Assembly: GCF_001514215.1 (NCBI RefSeq)
Contig: NZ_KQ948871.1
Location: 62,001-126,000, forward strand
DNA: 64,000 nt
Source: Streptomyces bungoensis
GTDB lineage: Bacteria > Actinomycetota > Actinomycetes > Streptomycetales > Streptomycetaceae
Direction of reading: 5' to 3'
Shown: piece after piece, positions 25,328 through 33,863 of the stretch
Layout: the number at the start of each line of letters is the position of its first letter
Position numbering within the stretch: the first letter of the stretch is position 1
Notes under the pieces: generated by a model
Databases searched by the model: none
Told to the model about the DNA's origin: nothing
What the model saw: the letters and a program-made list of their open reading frames with translations, nothing else
Made by a program: the position numbers and the translations under genes

Positions 25328-25732
25328 TCACACCTCCTCGGGCTCGGTGAGCAGCGGGTAGACGCCGTTCTCGTCGTGGTCCTCCCGCCCGGTCACCGGC
25401 GGGTTGAACACGCAGATGCAGTGGAAGTCCTCCTTGACGCGCAGCGTGTGCCGCTCGTGCCCGTTCAGGAGGTACATGGTGCCGGGCGTGACGGTGTAGG
25501 TCTGCCCGGTCTCGCGGTCCGTCAGTTCGGCCTCGCCCTTGGTGCAGACGACGGCCTCGATGTGGTTGGCGTACCACATGTGCGTCTCGGTCCCGGCGTA
25601 CAGGATGGTCTCGTGCACGGAGAAGCCGACCCGCTCCTTGGCGAGGACGATCCGCTTGCTCTCCCAGGTGCCGGACTTCGACTTGACGTGCCGGTCGGTG
25701 CCTTCGAGTTCCTTGAACGATCGGACGATCAC
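25328..25732 (-). CDS. ectC: L-ectoine synthase
   Basis: 134-residue cupin enzyme that cyclises N-gamma-acetyl-diaminobutyrate to ectoine. The sequence from VIVRSFKELEGTDRHVKS on is characteristic, with metal-binding cupin residues around ETHMWYANHIEAVVC and GHERHTL. GTG at 25732 aligns with the conserved family start, with a GGGAGAG site upstream. The longer open frame upstream is not coding in this frame. Confidence 0.96.
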   Translation of the reverse strand: MIVRSFKELEGTDRHVKSKSGTWESKRIVLAKERVGFSVHETILYAGTETHMWYANHIEAVVCTKGEAELTDRETGQTYTVTPGTMYLLNGHERHTLRVKEDFHCICVFNPPVTGREDHDENGVYPLLTEPEEV

Positions 25733-25797
25733 GTGGTGCTCTCTCCCGGTTGGTCGGAGGGTCGGTCGGGCGGTTTCCCGTTCGGGCGCTTCGCCGG

Positions 25798-27069
25798 TCA
25801 GGCGGTTTCCCGGACGGCGCGGGCGAGGACGCTCAGCCCCTCGTCCAGTTCCTCGGGGGTGACGGTGAGGGCGGGCAGCAGCTTGACGACCTCGCCCTCC
25901 GGGCCGGACGTCTCGATGAGCAGCCCGAGTTCGAACGCCCGGCGGGCGATCCGCGAGGCCCGGTCCTTGGCGTGGAACTCCAGGCCCCACACCAGTCCGC
26001 GCCCGCGGTACTCCTTGACGTCGGCGAGGTTCTCCTCGGTGATGGCGATCAGCCCCTGCTCGACCTGCTCCCCGCGGGCACGGGTCTGCTTCTCCATGGC
26101 GGAGCCGTCGGTCCAGTACGTCTCCAGCGCCGCGGTGGCGGTGACGAACGCGGGGTTGTTGCCGCGGAAGGTGCCGTTGTGCTCGCCCGGCTCCCACAGG
26201 TCCAGCTCGGGCTTGAACAGGCACAGCGACATCGGCAGGCCGTAGCCGCTGATCGACTTGGAGACGGTGACGATGTCGGGCGTGATCCCGGCCTCCTCGA
26301 AGGAGAAGAAGGCACCGGTGCGGCCGCAGCCCATCTGGATGTCGTCGACGATCAGCAGCATGTCCTGCCGCTCGCACAGCTCCTTGAGCGCGCGCAGCCA
26401 CTCGGGCCGGGCCACGTTGATGCCACCCTCGCCCTGCACCGTCTCCACGATCACGGCGGCCGGCTTGTTGAGCCCGGAGCCCTGGTCCTCCAGCAGCCGC
26501 TCGAACCACAGGAAGTCCGGGACCCGGCCGTCGAAGTAGTTGTCGAACGGCATCGGCGTGCCGTGCACCAGCGGGATGCCCGCGCCGGCCCGCTTGAAGG
26601 CGTTGCCGGTGACGGCGAGGGAGCCGAGGGACATGCCGTGGAAGGCGTTCGTGAACGACACGATCGCCTCCCGCCCCTTCACCTTCCGGGCGAGCTTCAG
26701 CGCCGACTCCACGGCGTTGGTGCCGGTCGGGCCCGGGAACATGACCTTGTACGGCAGGTCGCGCGGGCGCAGCACCAGGTCCTGGAAGGTCTGCAGGAAG
26801 GACCGCTTGGCCGTGGTCGACATGTCCAGGCCGTGGGTGATCCCGTCCCGCGACAGGTAGTCGATCAGCGCCCGTTTGAGGACCGGGTTGTTGTGGCCGT
26901 AGTTGAGCGATCCGGCCCCGGCGAAGAAGTCGAGGTACGCGTGGCCGTCCTCGTCGTACAGACGGCTGCCCTGCGCACGGTCGAACACGGTGGGCCACCC
27001 GCGGCAGTAGCTGCGCACCTCGGACTCGACGGTCTCGAAGACGCTGAGGTCGGGCTGGGTGATGGTCAC
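25798..27069 (-). CDS. ectB: Diaminobutyrate--2-oxoglutarate transaminase
   Basis: 423-residue class III PLP aminotransferase making L-2,4-diaminobutyrate from aspartate semialdehyde, the first step of ectoine synthesis. Signatures: FAGAGSLNYGHNNP, ETVQGEGGINVA, DDIQMGCGRTG (242-252) and PLP lysine Lys271 in TVSKSISGYG. Between its stop and ectC (65 bases) the 12-mer GGCGGTTTCCCG from its own 3' end recurs at 25769-25780. Confidence 0.96.
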   Translation of the reverse strand: MTITQPDLSVFETVESEVRSYCRGWPTVFDRAQGSRLYDEDGHAYLDFFAGAGSLNYGHNNPVLKRALIDYLSRDGITHGLDMSTTAKRSFLQTFQDLVLRPRDLPYKVMFPGPTGTNAVESALKLARKVKGREAIVSFTNAFHGMSLGSLAVTGNAFKRAGAGIPLVHGTPMPFDNYFDGRVPDFLWFERLLEDQGSGLNKPAAVIVETVQGEGGINVARPEWLRALKELCERQDMLLIVDDIQMGCGRTGAFFSFEEAGITPDIVTVSKSISGYGLPMSLCLFKPELDLWEPGEHNGTFRGNNPAFVTATAALETYWTDGSAMEKQTRARGEQVEQGLIAITEENLADVKEYRGRGLVWGLEFHAKDRASRIARRAFELGLLIETSGPEGEVVKLLPALTVTPEELDEGLSVLARAVRETA

Positions 27070-27082
27070 GGTGAAGGGCTCC

Positions 27083-27601
27083 TCAGTGCGCGGTGGCGGG
27101 GGTCAGCGGGCCGATGCGGTACAGGACTTCGGGGTCGTGCGGGCCGTCCGGGAACAGTCCGGCGGGGAACAGCACCTCGCGGGTCAGCCGCGCGCCGTGC
27201 CGCTCGGCGAACGAGCTGAACAGGCGCTCGGAGGCGGTGTTGCCGGGTGTGATGGTGGTCTCCACGTCGGTGATCGCGCGCTCGGCGGCGAGCCGTGCGG
27301 TCAGCCCGTCCAGGAGCGCGGCGGCGATGCCGTACCCCCGGTGGGCGGTGTCGACGGCCACCTGCCAGACGAGCAGGGTGCCGGGGCGGTCGGGTCGCAC
27401 GTAGCCGGTGACGAAACCGACGGGCTCGCCGTCCGCGCCGCGCGCCACCGCCGAGGTGGCGGCGAAATCCCGGCACCACAGCAGATAACTGTACGAGGAG
27501 TTCAGGTCGAGGGTTTTCGAGTCTTTCGCGAGACGCCAGAGCGCGGCTCCGTCCGTCACCGCCGGTCGGTCGATGAGCAGGTCTGCGGGTGCGGCAGTCA
27601 T
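27083..27601 (-). CDS. ectA: Diaminobutyrate acetyltransferase
   Basis: 172-residue GNAT enzyme acetylating L-2,4-diaminobutyrate at the gamma nitrogen. Conserved segments are DLNSSYSYLLWCRDF, VWQVAVDTAHRGYGIAAALLDGL (acetyl-CoA loop) and ETTITPGNTASERLFSSFA. The ATG at 27601 is preferred: 23 residues of additional in-frame sequence upstream are not family-like. There is no ribosome site, and a TAAAT box ends just before the start, so ectA may be translated from a leaderless mRNA. First gene of ectABCD. Confidence 0.95.
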   Translation of the reverse strand: MTAAPADLLIDRPAVTDGAALWRLAKDSKTLDLNSSYSYLLWCRDFAATSAVARGADGEPVGFVTGYVRPDRPGTLLVWQVAVDTAHRGYGIAAALLDGLTARLAAERAITDVETTITPGNTASERLFSSFAERHGARLTREVLFPAGLFPDGPHDPEVLYRIGPLTPATAH

Positions 27602-27866
27602 GCGGCACGAATTTAGCGAGGCAAATTGAAGAATGCACGAGCGAGGTGCCGTGAAGAGACTCCGGAACATCCGATATGTCGGATTTACCCCCGGGAAAAC
27701 CGGGACATATCTCTACCTGTGTGGAGTGTGTCACAGCCCGGAAACCCGCCTGCAAACTCTCTTGTTTAGCCCTGTGGGAACCGGGCAGAAGAAGACGGGA
27801 AGCTATCGTTCAATGAATTCGATGAAATTGTGAAGCTGATTTGAATTCCGGGACCGCCCATGAAAA
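27602..27866. promoter_or_regulatory. AT-rich control region of the ect operon
   Basis: About 265 bases, clearly poorer in GC than the surroundings, upstream of ectA. It contains the inverted repeat ATCCGA-TATG-TCGGAT (27669-27684), a small hairpin CCCGG-GAAAA-CCGGG directly after it, and several AT-rich boxes. No convincing coding sequence. The palindrome is a candidate regulator site for osmotic or heat control of ectoine synthesis; no regulator gene is adjacent. Confidence 0.5.
27611..27638 (-). promoter_or_regulatory. Candidate leaderless ectA promoter
   Basis: On the minus strand CTAAAT (27616-27611) has the position of a -10 box about 9 bases before the ATG at 27601, with GTGCAT (27638-27633) as a weak -35 at 16-base spacing. 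Transcription would then start at or next to the ATG, which fits the missing ribosome site. Confidence 0.4.
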
Positions 27867-27891
27867 CGGCCCGCACATTCCGTGCGGGCCG
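27867..27891 (-). terminator. Intrinsic terminator of the aminotransferase gene
   Basis: Perfect 10-bp stem CGGCCCGCAC (27867-27876) with 27882-27891, 5-base loop, and on the minus strand a TTTTC tract directly after it. It lies 21 bases past the stop of the minus-strand aminotransferase and insulates the ect promoter region. Confidence 0.88.
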
Positions 27892-27912
27892 CTGTTCGTC
27901 GTGCGGTGCTTC

Positions 27913-29013
27913 TCAGCGCCAGGCCTCCGCCACCGCGTCGCGGGCGGCCGCGGGGTCCACCGTCAGGCCCCGCTCCTCCAGGGCCCGCCCCAGTGCCGCC
28001 AGGCACGCCCGCACCGCCTCCGGCGTGGCGTCGGGTCCGTAGTGGTTGACCCGGATCATCTCCCGGGCCAGGGCGCCCCCGCCCGCGGCCAGCGGCAGCG
28101 CCGGGTCGTCCGCCAGGGCCCGGGCCACCAGTTCCGAGGCCGCGACGCCCGACGGCACCCGGAGGGTCGTGGCGACCGGCGCAGCGTCCCCCGCCTCGTG
28201 CACGTACGGCTCCAGACCCCCGCCGAGCGCCACCGCACCGGCCCGCGTGGCCAGCGCGGCCCCGCGGTGCCGGGCCGTCACCGTCTCCAGGCCCGCCGAC
28301 TCCACCCGCTCCAGGCACGCCTCCAGGGCCAGCATCTCCAGCTGGGCCGGAGCGTGCGGCAGCGCCTTGCGGCCGGCGTCGAGCCAGCGCTCCTTCCAGT
28401 CCAGCAGGGACAGGTAGGAGCGGCGCGGGGCGCCGGGGTTGGCCGCCATGCGGGCCCAGGCCCGCTCGCTCACCGAGATCGCCGAGACGCCCGCCGGGCC
28501 GCCCAGCGCCTTCTGCGCGCCGATCACGCACAGGTCCACGCCCCACGCGTCCGGCAGCACCGGCTCCGCGCCGACGGAGGCGACCGCGTCCAGGTAGAAC
28601 AGCGCGCCCCGCTCGCGCACCACCTCGCCGATCGCGGCGACCGGGTTGGTGTTGCCGGTCGCCGCCTCCGCGTGGACGAGCGACACGAAGTCGATCTCCG
28701 GGTGCTCGTCGAAGGCGTCCCGGATCTGCCCGGCGGTCACCGCCGTGTGGAAGGGGACGGCCAGGTCGTGCACCGTCGCGCCGGAGTCCCGCAGCCAGTG
28801 GCCGAACGTCTGGCCGTACGGGCCCGTGATCACGTTCAGCGCCACCGTGCCCGGACCGGCCGCCGCACGGATCGCGCCCTCCAGCGGCAGCAGCGCCTCG
28901 CCCTGGGTGACCAGGACGTCCTGCCGGGTGTCCAGCAGCCGGGCCACCCGGTCCTCGATCGCGGCGAACCGCTCGGCACTCAGCGGGGGCAGGTCCAGGA
29001 AGGGGTGCGTCAC
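27913..29013 (-). CDS. Alanine-glyoxylate-type aminotransferase (class V)
   Basis: 366-residue PLP enzyme. Motifs: NVITGPYGQTFGHWL, HAEAATGNTNP, YLDAVASVGAEP (PLP aspartate) and VIGAQKALGGPAGVS (PLP lysine). GTG at 29013 chosen: AAGAGAG lies upstream and family similarity starts with HPFLDLPPLS; the 32 codons upstream contain a TCGACGGT direct repeat and look non-coding. It is divergent from a polar amino-acid ABC operon, so it may process the imported amino acid or amine. Real substrate unknown. Confidence 0.85.
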   Translation of the reverse strand: MTHPFLDLPPLSAERFAAIEDRVARLLDTRQDVLVTQGEALLPLEGAIRAAAGPGTVALNVITGPYGQTFGHWLRDSGATVHDLAVPFHTAVTAGQIRDAFDEHPEIDFVSLVHAEAATGNTNPVAAIGEVVRERGALFYLDAVASVGAEPVLPDAWGVDLCVIGAQKALGGPAGVSAISVSERAWARMAANPGAPRRSYLSLLDWKERWLDAGRKALPHAPAQLEMLALEACLERVESAGLETVTARHRGAALATRAGAVALGGGLEPYVHEAGDAAPVATTLRVPSGVAASELVARALADDPALPLAAGGGALAREMIRVNHYGPDATPEAVRACLAALGRALEERGLTVDPAAARDAVAEAWR

Positions 29014-29118
29014 GGCGGTGCTCTCTTCGCTCTCGGAGATCGACGGTATCGACGGTGTCGACGGGGAGGTCAACTCCCTCGATCCTAGGTCGGGCTCCCA
29101 CGCGACCATCGGTTTGGT

Positions 29119-29146
29119 TTGAGGGACCCCAACATCTCCTTATAAT
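29119..29146 (+). promoter_or_regulatory. Promoter with consensus -10 box
   Basis: TTGAGG (29119-29124), 16-base spacer, then a perfect TATAAT (29141-29146), giving a start near 29153 and a leader of about 30 bases containing the AGGAGA ribosome site of the binding protein gene at 29182. Such a consensus housekeeping promoter is uncommon in this genus and suggests strong expression. Confidence 0.7.
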
Positions 29147-29181
29147 CGGAAGTCACAGTTCCCCCACAGGAGACATTCCTC

Positions 29182-30033
29182 ATGAAAACCCCCCTCGGGC
29201 GCCGGACCCGCATCCTGGCCGCCACCACCGCGACCGCCGCTCTCGTGCTCGTCGCGGCCGGCTGCTCCTCCAGCGACTCGGGGAGCGGCGGGAAGACCAC
29301 CGTCAAGGGCGTCCACCTGGTCAAGGGCGGTCAGCTGACCACCTGCACCCACCTGCCGTACCCGCCGTTCCAGTCGGAGATCGACGGCAAGGTGCAGGGC
29401 TTCGACGTCTCCCTCGTCGACCTCGTCGCCAAGAACCTCGGCGTCAAGCAGCAGATCCTCGACACGCCGTTCGAGAACTTCAAGACCGGCGCGTTCCTCA
29501 ACTCCGGCCAGTGCGACCTGGCCGCGGCCGGCATGACCATCACCGCCGAGCGCAAGAAGAACGTCGACTTCTCCGACCCCTACTTCGAGGCCACCCAGGC
29601 GGTGCTCGTCGCGAAGAGCAGCGGCATCACCTCCCTCCCCGACGTCAAGGCCAAGGGCAAGAAGCTGGGGGCCCAGGCGCAGACCACCGGCGAGGACTAC
29701 GCCAAGAGCAAGGGCTTCGACCCGGTCTCCTTCCACTCCTCCGACGCGGTCCTCAACGGCCTGCGCACCGGCCAGGTCCAGGCGGTCGTCATCGACTACC
29801 CGGTGGTCCAGGGCTGGCTGAAGGACAAGGCCAACGCGGACGCCTTCAAGGTCGTCGGCAACCTCAAGACCGGCGAGCAGTACGGCTTCACGGTCAAGAA
29901 GGGCAACAGGCCCCTGCTCGACGCCGTCAACAAGGCCCTGAAGGACGCCAAGGCCGACGGCACCTACAAGAAGATCTACGAGCAGTGGATCGGCCCGTAC
30001 GACGCCTCCGCCGCCTCCCCGTCCGCCTCCTGA
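29182..30033 (+). CDS. Polar amino-acid ABC transporter binding lipoprotein
   Basis: 283 residues. Lipobox LVAAGC (Cys28), then a Ser/Gly tether and a family 3 solute-binding fold: THLPYPPFQSEIDGKVQGFDVSLVDLVAK, GMTITAERKKNVDFSDPYFEA and TGQVQAVVIDYPV. Transport substrate is probably a polar amino acid or derivative. First gene of a three-gene importer behind a consensus promoter. Confidence 0.92.
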   Translation: MKTPLGRRTRILAATTATAALVLVAAGCSSSDSGSGGKTTVKGVHLVKGGQLTTCTHLPYPPFQSEIDGKVQGFDVSLVDLVAKNLGVKQQILDTPFENFKTGAFLNSGQCDLAAAGMTITAERKKNVDFSDPYFEATQAVLVAKSSGITSLPDVKAKGKKLGAQAQTTGEDYAKSKGFDPVSFHSSDAVLNGLRTGQVQAVVIDYPVVQGWLKDKANADAFKVVGNLKTGEQYGFTVKKGNRPLLDAVNKALKDAKADGTYKKIYEQWIGPYDASAASPSAS

Positions 30034-30037
30034 ACCC

Positions 30038-30871
30038 ATGACCGACACGGACACCCGCGTCCAGCCCCGCAAGACCGGGCTGACCCGCAGGCAGAAGCGC
30101 CGGCTCTCGCGCGGAGCGCAGTACGCCGTCTTCGCCGCCGCGGTGATCGCCTTCGCGGTCACCGCGGACTGGGGGCGGCTGCAGAACCAGTTCGCGCAGG
30201 TCGACATCGCGCGGCAGCTGTTCCCGGACCTCATCACGGTGGCCCTGAAGAACACCGTGCTGTACACCCTGTCCGGCTTCGTGGTGGGCCTCGCCCTCGG
30301 CCTGGTCATCGCCCTGATGCGGCTGTCGTCCGTGGGGCCCTACCGCTGGCTCGCCGGCGTCTACATCGAGATCTTCCGCGGCCTGCCCGCCCTGCTGATC
30401 TTCATCTTCGTCGGCGTCGGCCTGCCGCTGGCCTTCCCCGGCATCCAGTACCCGGGCGGCACCTACGGCAAGGTCGCCGTCGCCCTCGGCCTGGTCTCCG
30501 CCGCGTACATGGCCGAGACGATCCGCGCGGGCATCCAGGCCGTGCCCAAGGGGCAGACGGAGGCCGCCCGCTCACTCGGGTTCTCGCCCGCCCGGGCCAT
30601 GGTCTCCATCGTCCTGCCGCAGGCCTTCCGGATCATCCTGCCGCCGCTGACCAACGAACTCGTCCTGCTCTTCAAGGACTCCTCGCTGGTGCTGTTCCTC
30701 GGCGTCACCCTGGAGGAGCGCGAACTGTCCAAGTTCGGCAACGACCTGGCCAGCACGACCGCCAACTCCACGCCGATCCTGGTCGCCGGCCTGTGCTACC
30801 TGCTCATCACGATCCCGCTCAGCCTCGTCGTGCGCCGCATGGAGGCCCGGGCCCAGAGGGAGATCCGGTGA
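30038..30871 (+). CDS. Polar amino-acid ABC transporter permease
   Basis: 277-residue HisM/GlnP-type permease with an N-terminal Arg/Lys-rich region, first membrane helix at about 25-45, and the signature EIFRGLPALLIFIFVGVGLP followed by the EAA-like loop EAARSLGFSPARAMVSIVLPQAFRIILPP. Starts 4 bases after the binding protein stop; its own stop overlaps the ATPase GTG. Confidence 0.92.
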   Translation: MTDTDTRVQPRKTGLTRRQKRRLSRGAQYAVFAAAVIAFAVTADWGRLQNQFAQVDIARQLFPDLITVALKNTVLYTLSGFVVGLALGLVIALMRLSSVGPYRWLAGVYIEIFRGLPALLIFIFVGVGLPLAFPGIQYPGGTYGKVAVALGLVSAAYMAETIRAGIQAVPKGQTEAARSLGFSPARAMVSIVLPQAFRIILPPLTNELVLLFKDSSLVLFLGVTLEERELSKFGNDLASTTANSTPILVAGLCYLLITIPLSLVVRRMEARAQREIR

Positions 30872-31662
30872 CCCGCCCCGAGATCCGCGTCGAGGACCTG
30901 CACAAGTCCTTCGGCGGCAACCACGTCCTGCGCGGCATCGACCTGGAGATCGCCCAGGGCGAGGTCGTCTGCGTCATCGGCCCCTCCGGCTCCGGCAAGT
31001 CGACCCTGCTGCGCTGCGTCAACCTCCTCGAGGAGCCGACCGGGGGCCGGGTCTTCGTCGGGGACACCGAACTCACCGACCCGGACGTCGACATCGACGC
31101 CGTGCGCCGCCGTATCGGCATGGTGTTCCAGCAGTTCAACCTCTTCCCGCACCTGAGCGTCACCGAGAACCTCACCCTCCCGCAGCGCCGGGTGCTGCGC
31201 CGGGACAGGGCGACGGCGGCGCGCGTCGCCGCCGAGAACCTCGCCCGGGTCGGCCTGTCCGAGAAGGCGGATGCCTTCCCCTCCTCCCTCTCCGGCGGCC
31301 AGCAGCAGCGCGTGGCCATCGCGCGCGCCCTCGCCATGGGCCCGGAGGTGATGCTCTTCGACGAGCCGACCTCCGCGCTCGACCCGGAACTCGTCGGTGA
31401 CGTCCTCGCGGTGATGCGCCGGCTCGCCGAGGACGGCATGACGATGATGGTCGTGACCCACGAGATGACCTTCGCCCGCGAGGTCGCCGACCGGGTCGTC
31501 TTCATGGACGGCGGCGTGATCGTCGAGGAGGGCAGCCCGGACCGGGTCATCGGCGACCCGCGGCACGAGCGCACCCGCCACTTCCTGTCCCGCCTGCTCG
31601 ACCCGGCGATGGCCGAGGTGGAGGAGGAGACCCCGGACCAGGTGGGGAAGGCGGAGGCGTAG
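30868..31662 (+). CDS. Polar amino-acid ABC transporter ATPase
   Basis: 264 residues of GlnQ/HisP type: Walker A GPSGSGKST (about 39-47), Q-loop FQQFNLFPHL, signature LSGGQQQRVAIARAL, Walker B VMLFDEPTSALDP and switch histidine VTHEM. GTG at 30868 overlaps the permease stop (GTGA). It energises uptake through the permease above. Confidence 0.94.
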   Translation: MTRPEIRVEDLHKSFGGNHVLRGIDLEIAQGEVVCVIGPSGSGKSTLLRCVNLLEEPTGGRVFVGDTELTDPDVDIDAVRRRIGMVFQQFNLFPHLSVTENLTLPQRRVLRRDRATAARVAAENLARVGLSEKADAFPSSLSGGQQQRVAIARALAMGPEVMLFDEPTSALDPELVGDVLAVMRRLAEDGMTMMVVTHEMTFAREVADRVVFMDGGVIVEEGSPDRVIGDPRHERTRHFLSRLLDPAMAEVEEETPDQVGKAEA

Positions 31663-31680
31663 CTCACTACGCTGCACTGC

Positions 31681-32772
31681 ATGAGCGATGACGCGGTGCT
31701 GCACGTGAAGGGGCGGGTCCTGGCCGGGCCCGAGGACGTCCGCGACGAGCTGTGGGTGGTCGGGGGCCGGATCTCCTACGACCGCCCGGCGGGCGCCGGG
31801 GACGTCACCACCGTCGAGGGCTGGGCGCTGCCCGGCCTGGTCGACGCGCACTGCCACGTCGGGCTGGGCGCCGAGGGCCCGGTCGACGCGGAGACCGCCG
31901 AGAAGCAGGCGCTGACCGACCGCGAGGCGGGCACCCTGCTCATCCGGGACGCCGGCTCGCCCTCCGACACCCGCTGGGTCGACGACCGGGACGACCTCCC
32001 GAAGATCATCCGCGCCGGCCGGCACATCGCCCGCACCCGCCGCTACATCCGCAACTTCGCGCACGAGATCGAACCGGACGACCTGGTCGCGTACGTCGCG
32101 CGGGAGGCCCGGCGCGGCGACGGCTGGGTCAAGCTGGTCGGCGACTGGATCGACCGCGACCTCGGCGACCTCGCCGCCTGCTGGCCCCGCGACGCGGTCG
32201 AGGCGGCCATCGCCGAGGCCCACCGCCTCGGCGCCCGCGTCACCGCCCACTGCTTCGCCGAGAGCTCGCTGCGCGACCTGGTCGAGGCGGGCATCGACTG
32301 CGTCGAACACGCCACCGGCCTCACCGACGACCTGATCCCGCTGTTCGCCGAGCGCGGCGTCGCGATCGTCCCCACCCTGGTCAACATCGCCACCTTCCCG
32401 CGGCTGGCCGCCGGCGGCGAGCGGCGCTACCCGCGCTGGTCGGCCCACATGCGCAGGCTGCACGAGCGCCGCTACGACACCGTGCGCGGCGCCTACGACG
32501 CCGGCATCCCGGTGTACGTCGGCACGGACGCGGGCGGCTCGCTGGCGCACGGGCTGGTCGCGGCCGAGGTCGCGGAACTGGTCACCGCGGGCATCCCGCC
32601 GGTCGAGGCGCTGTCGGCCACCGCGTGGGGCGCGCGGGCGTGGCTCGGCCGCCCCGGCCTGGAGGAGGGCGCACCGGCCGACCTCGTGGTCTACGCGTCC
32701 GACCCGCGCGCGGACGTCCGCACCCTGGCGGCGCCGCGCCGGGTGGTGCTGAACGGCCGGATCGTGGAGTAG
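31681..32772 (+). CDS. Amidohydrolase-family protein
   Basis: 363-residue metal-dependent hydrolase of the imidazolonepropionase/prolidase-like branch. Metal ligands visible: His57 and His59 in DAHCHVG, a lysine in WVKLVGDW, histidines in TAHCFAE and VEHATG, and the aspartate in GTDAGG. The C-terminal strands return to the small beta domain (DLVVYASDP...RRVVLNGRIVE). It starts 18 bases after the ABC ATPase, so hydrolysis of the imported compound is a fair inference. Substrate unknown. Confidence 0.86.
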   Translation: MSDDAVLHVKGRVLAGPEDVRDELWVVGGRISYDRPAGAGDVTTVEGWALPGLVDAHCHVGLGAEGPVDAETAEKQALTDREAGTLLIRDAGSPSDTRWVDDRDDLPKIIRAGRHIARTRRYIRNFAHEIEPDDLVAYVAREARRGDGWVKLVGDWIDRDLGDLAACWPRDAVEAAIAEAHRLGARVTAHCFAESSLRDLVEAGIDCVEHATGLTDDLIPLFAERGVAIVPTLVNIATFPRLAAGGERRYPRWSAHMRRLHERRYDTVRGAYDAGIPVYVGTDAGGSLAHGLVAAEVAELVTAGIPPVEALSATAWGARAWLGRPGLEEGAPADLVVYASDPRADVRTLAAPRRVVLNGRIVE

Positions 32773-32776
32773 CGGG

Positions 32777-32794
32777 CCGCCGGCCGGCCGGCGG
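32777..32794 (+). terminator. Palindromic terminator after amidohydrolase
   Basis: CCGCCGGCCGGCCGGCGG, an 18-base perfect palindrome 4 bases after the stop, able to fold as a 7-bp stem with a 4-base loop. Confidence 0.6.
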
Positions 32795-32933
32795 GAACGC
32801 CTGTACCCGTCCACTCGAACCGGCGTGCGGAAAGTCCACGAAGGGGTGAAGTAACGCAGGATCGCTGACCGTTCACCCACAGTGCGTAATGGTTGACGGG
32901 TCCCGAGCATGTCCCGTCTGGGGGTCCCACGCC

Positions 32934-33842
32934 TTGAACAGCACCAGCTTCCGCCTGCCCGCACGCCGTCTGGCCGCCGTCGCGACGGTCACCGCCCTGT
33001 CCGCGGCGCCCCTCGCGCTGGGCGCGGGCGCCGCGCACGCCACCGCGCGGCCCGGTCACGCCTCCGCCGTCGTGCTCCGCACCGGCCTCGACGTGTCCCT
33101 GCTCAACAAGTCGGTGAACGTCCCGCTCGCCGTGTCCCTCAACGAGGTCCAGGCGCCGCGCAGCGCCGACCGGACGGCCCTCGCGGCGCGCCTGGACGGC
33201 GTCGACGGGGGCAGGCCGTTCACGGTCCTCGGCGCGCAGGTCGCCACGGCGAAGGCCACGGTGACCGGCCGGCGCGCGCAGGGCTCGGTCCGCCTCGCGC
33301 ACGCCAGGCTGCATGTCCCCGGCCTGCCCCTGCTGTCCGTCGTCGAGGTCGGCGCGGTCACCGCGCAGGCCACCTGCGAGGCGGGCCGGGCACCGTCCGC
33401 CTCCGCGAACGTCCTGGGCGCGGTCACCGTCCTCGGCAGGCGCACCACCCTCACCGCGGGCGGCCCGACCGACGTCAAGGTCCCCGGTATCGGCGAGGTC
33501 CGCCTCGACCTCTCCCAGCGCCGCACCACCTCGAGCACCGCGGCCGCCACCGCCCTCGAACTGAAGGTCTCCGTCAACCCGCTGAGACTCAACGTGGCCG
33601 AGGTGCACGGCACGGTCACCCTGGCGAAGGCGACCTGCGAGACGCCCGTACCGGCGCGCCACCCGGCACCGCACCCGGCCCCGAGCCACGACCCGGCCGC
33701 CGGCACCAAACCCCAGGGGGCCCGTGCGGACCTCGCGGAGACGGGAGGCAGCCCGGCGACGCCGTACCTCGCGGGCGGCGCGCTGGCGCTGCTGCTGGTG
33801 GGCGGGGGAGCGGTGACGGTGGCACGGCGCCGCAGGGGCTGA
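32934..33842 (+). CDS. LAETG-anchored secreted protein (sortase substrate)
   Basis: 302-residue cell-wall protein. Signal peptide ends AAHA (about residue 38). The mature region has two related beta-rich halves with paired cysteines (ATCEAG, ATCETP), then a His/Pro linker. The sorting signal LAETG (267-271) is followed by a hydrophobic helix and the RRRR tail, a class E sortase substrate. TTG at 32934, with a GGGGG site, gives a normal signal peptide; an ATG at 32889 would add 15 residues. Function unknown. No cobalamin-linked motif despite its neighbour locus. Confidence 0.85.
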   Translation: MNSTSFRLPARRLAAVATVTALSAAPLALGAGAAHATARPGHASAVVLRTGLDVSLLNKSVNVPLAVSLNEVQAPRSADRTALAARLDGVDGGRPFTVLGAQVATAKATVTGRRAQGSVRLAHARLHVPGLPLLSVVEVGAVTAQATCEAGRAPSASANVLGAVTVLGRRTTLTAGGPTDVKVPGIGEVRLDLSQRRTTSSTAAATALELKVSVNPLRLNVAEVHGTVTLAKATCETPVPARHPAPHPAPSHDPAAGTKPQGARADLAETGGSPATPYLAGGALALLLVGGGAVTVARRRRG

Positions 33843-33863
33843 TCACCGGGAGGTGGGCGGGCG

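Noticed and set aside
29036..29066. TCGACGGT direct repeats upstream of the class V aminotransferase start
   Set aside because: Three loose copies could be operator repeats, but they overlap a possible longer N-terminus and are not symmetrical; evidence too weak to list as a site.
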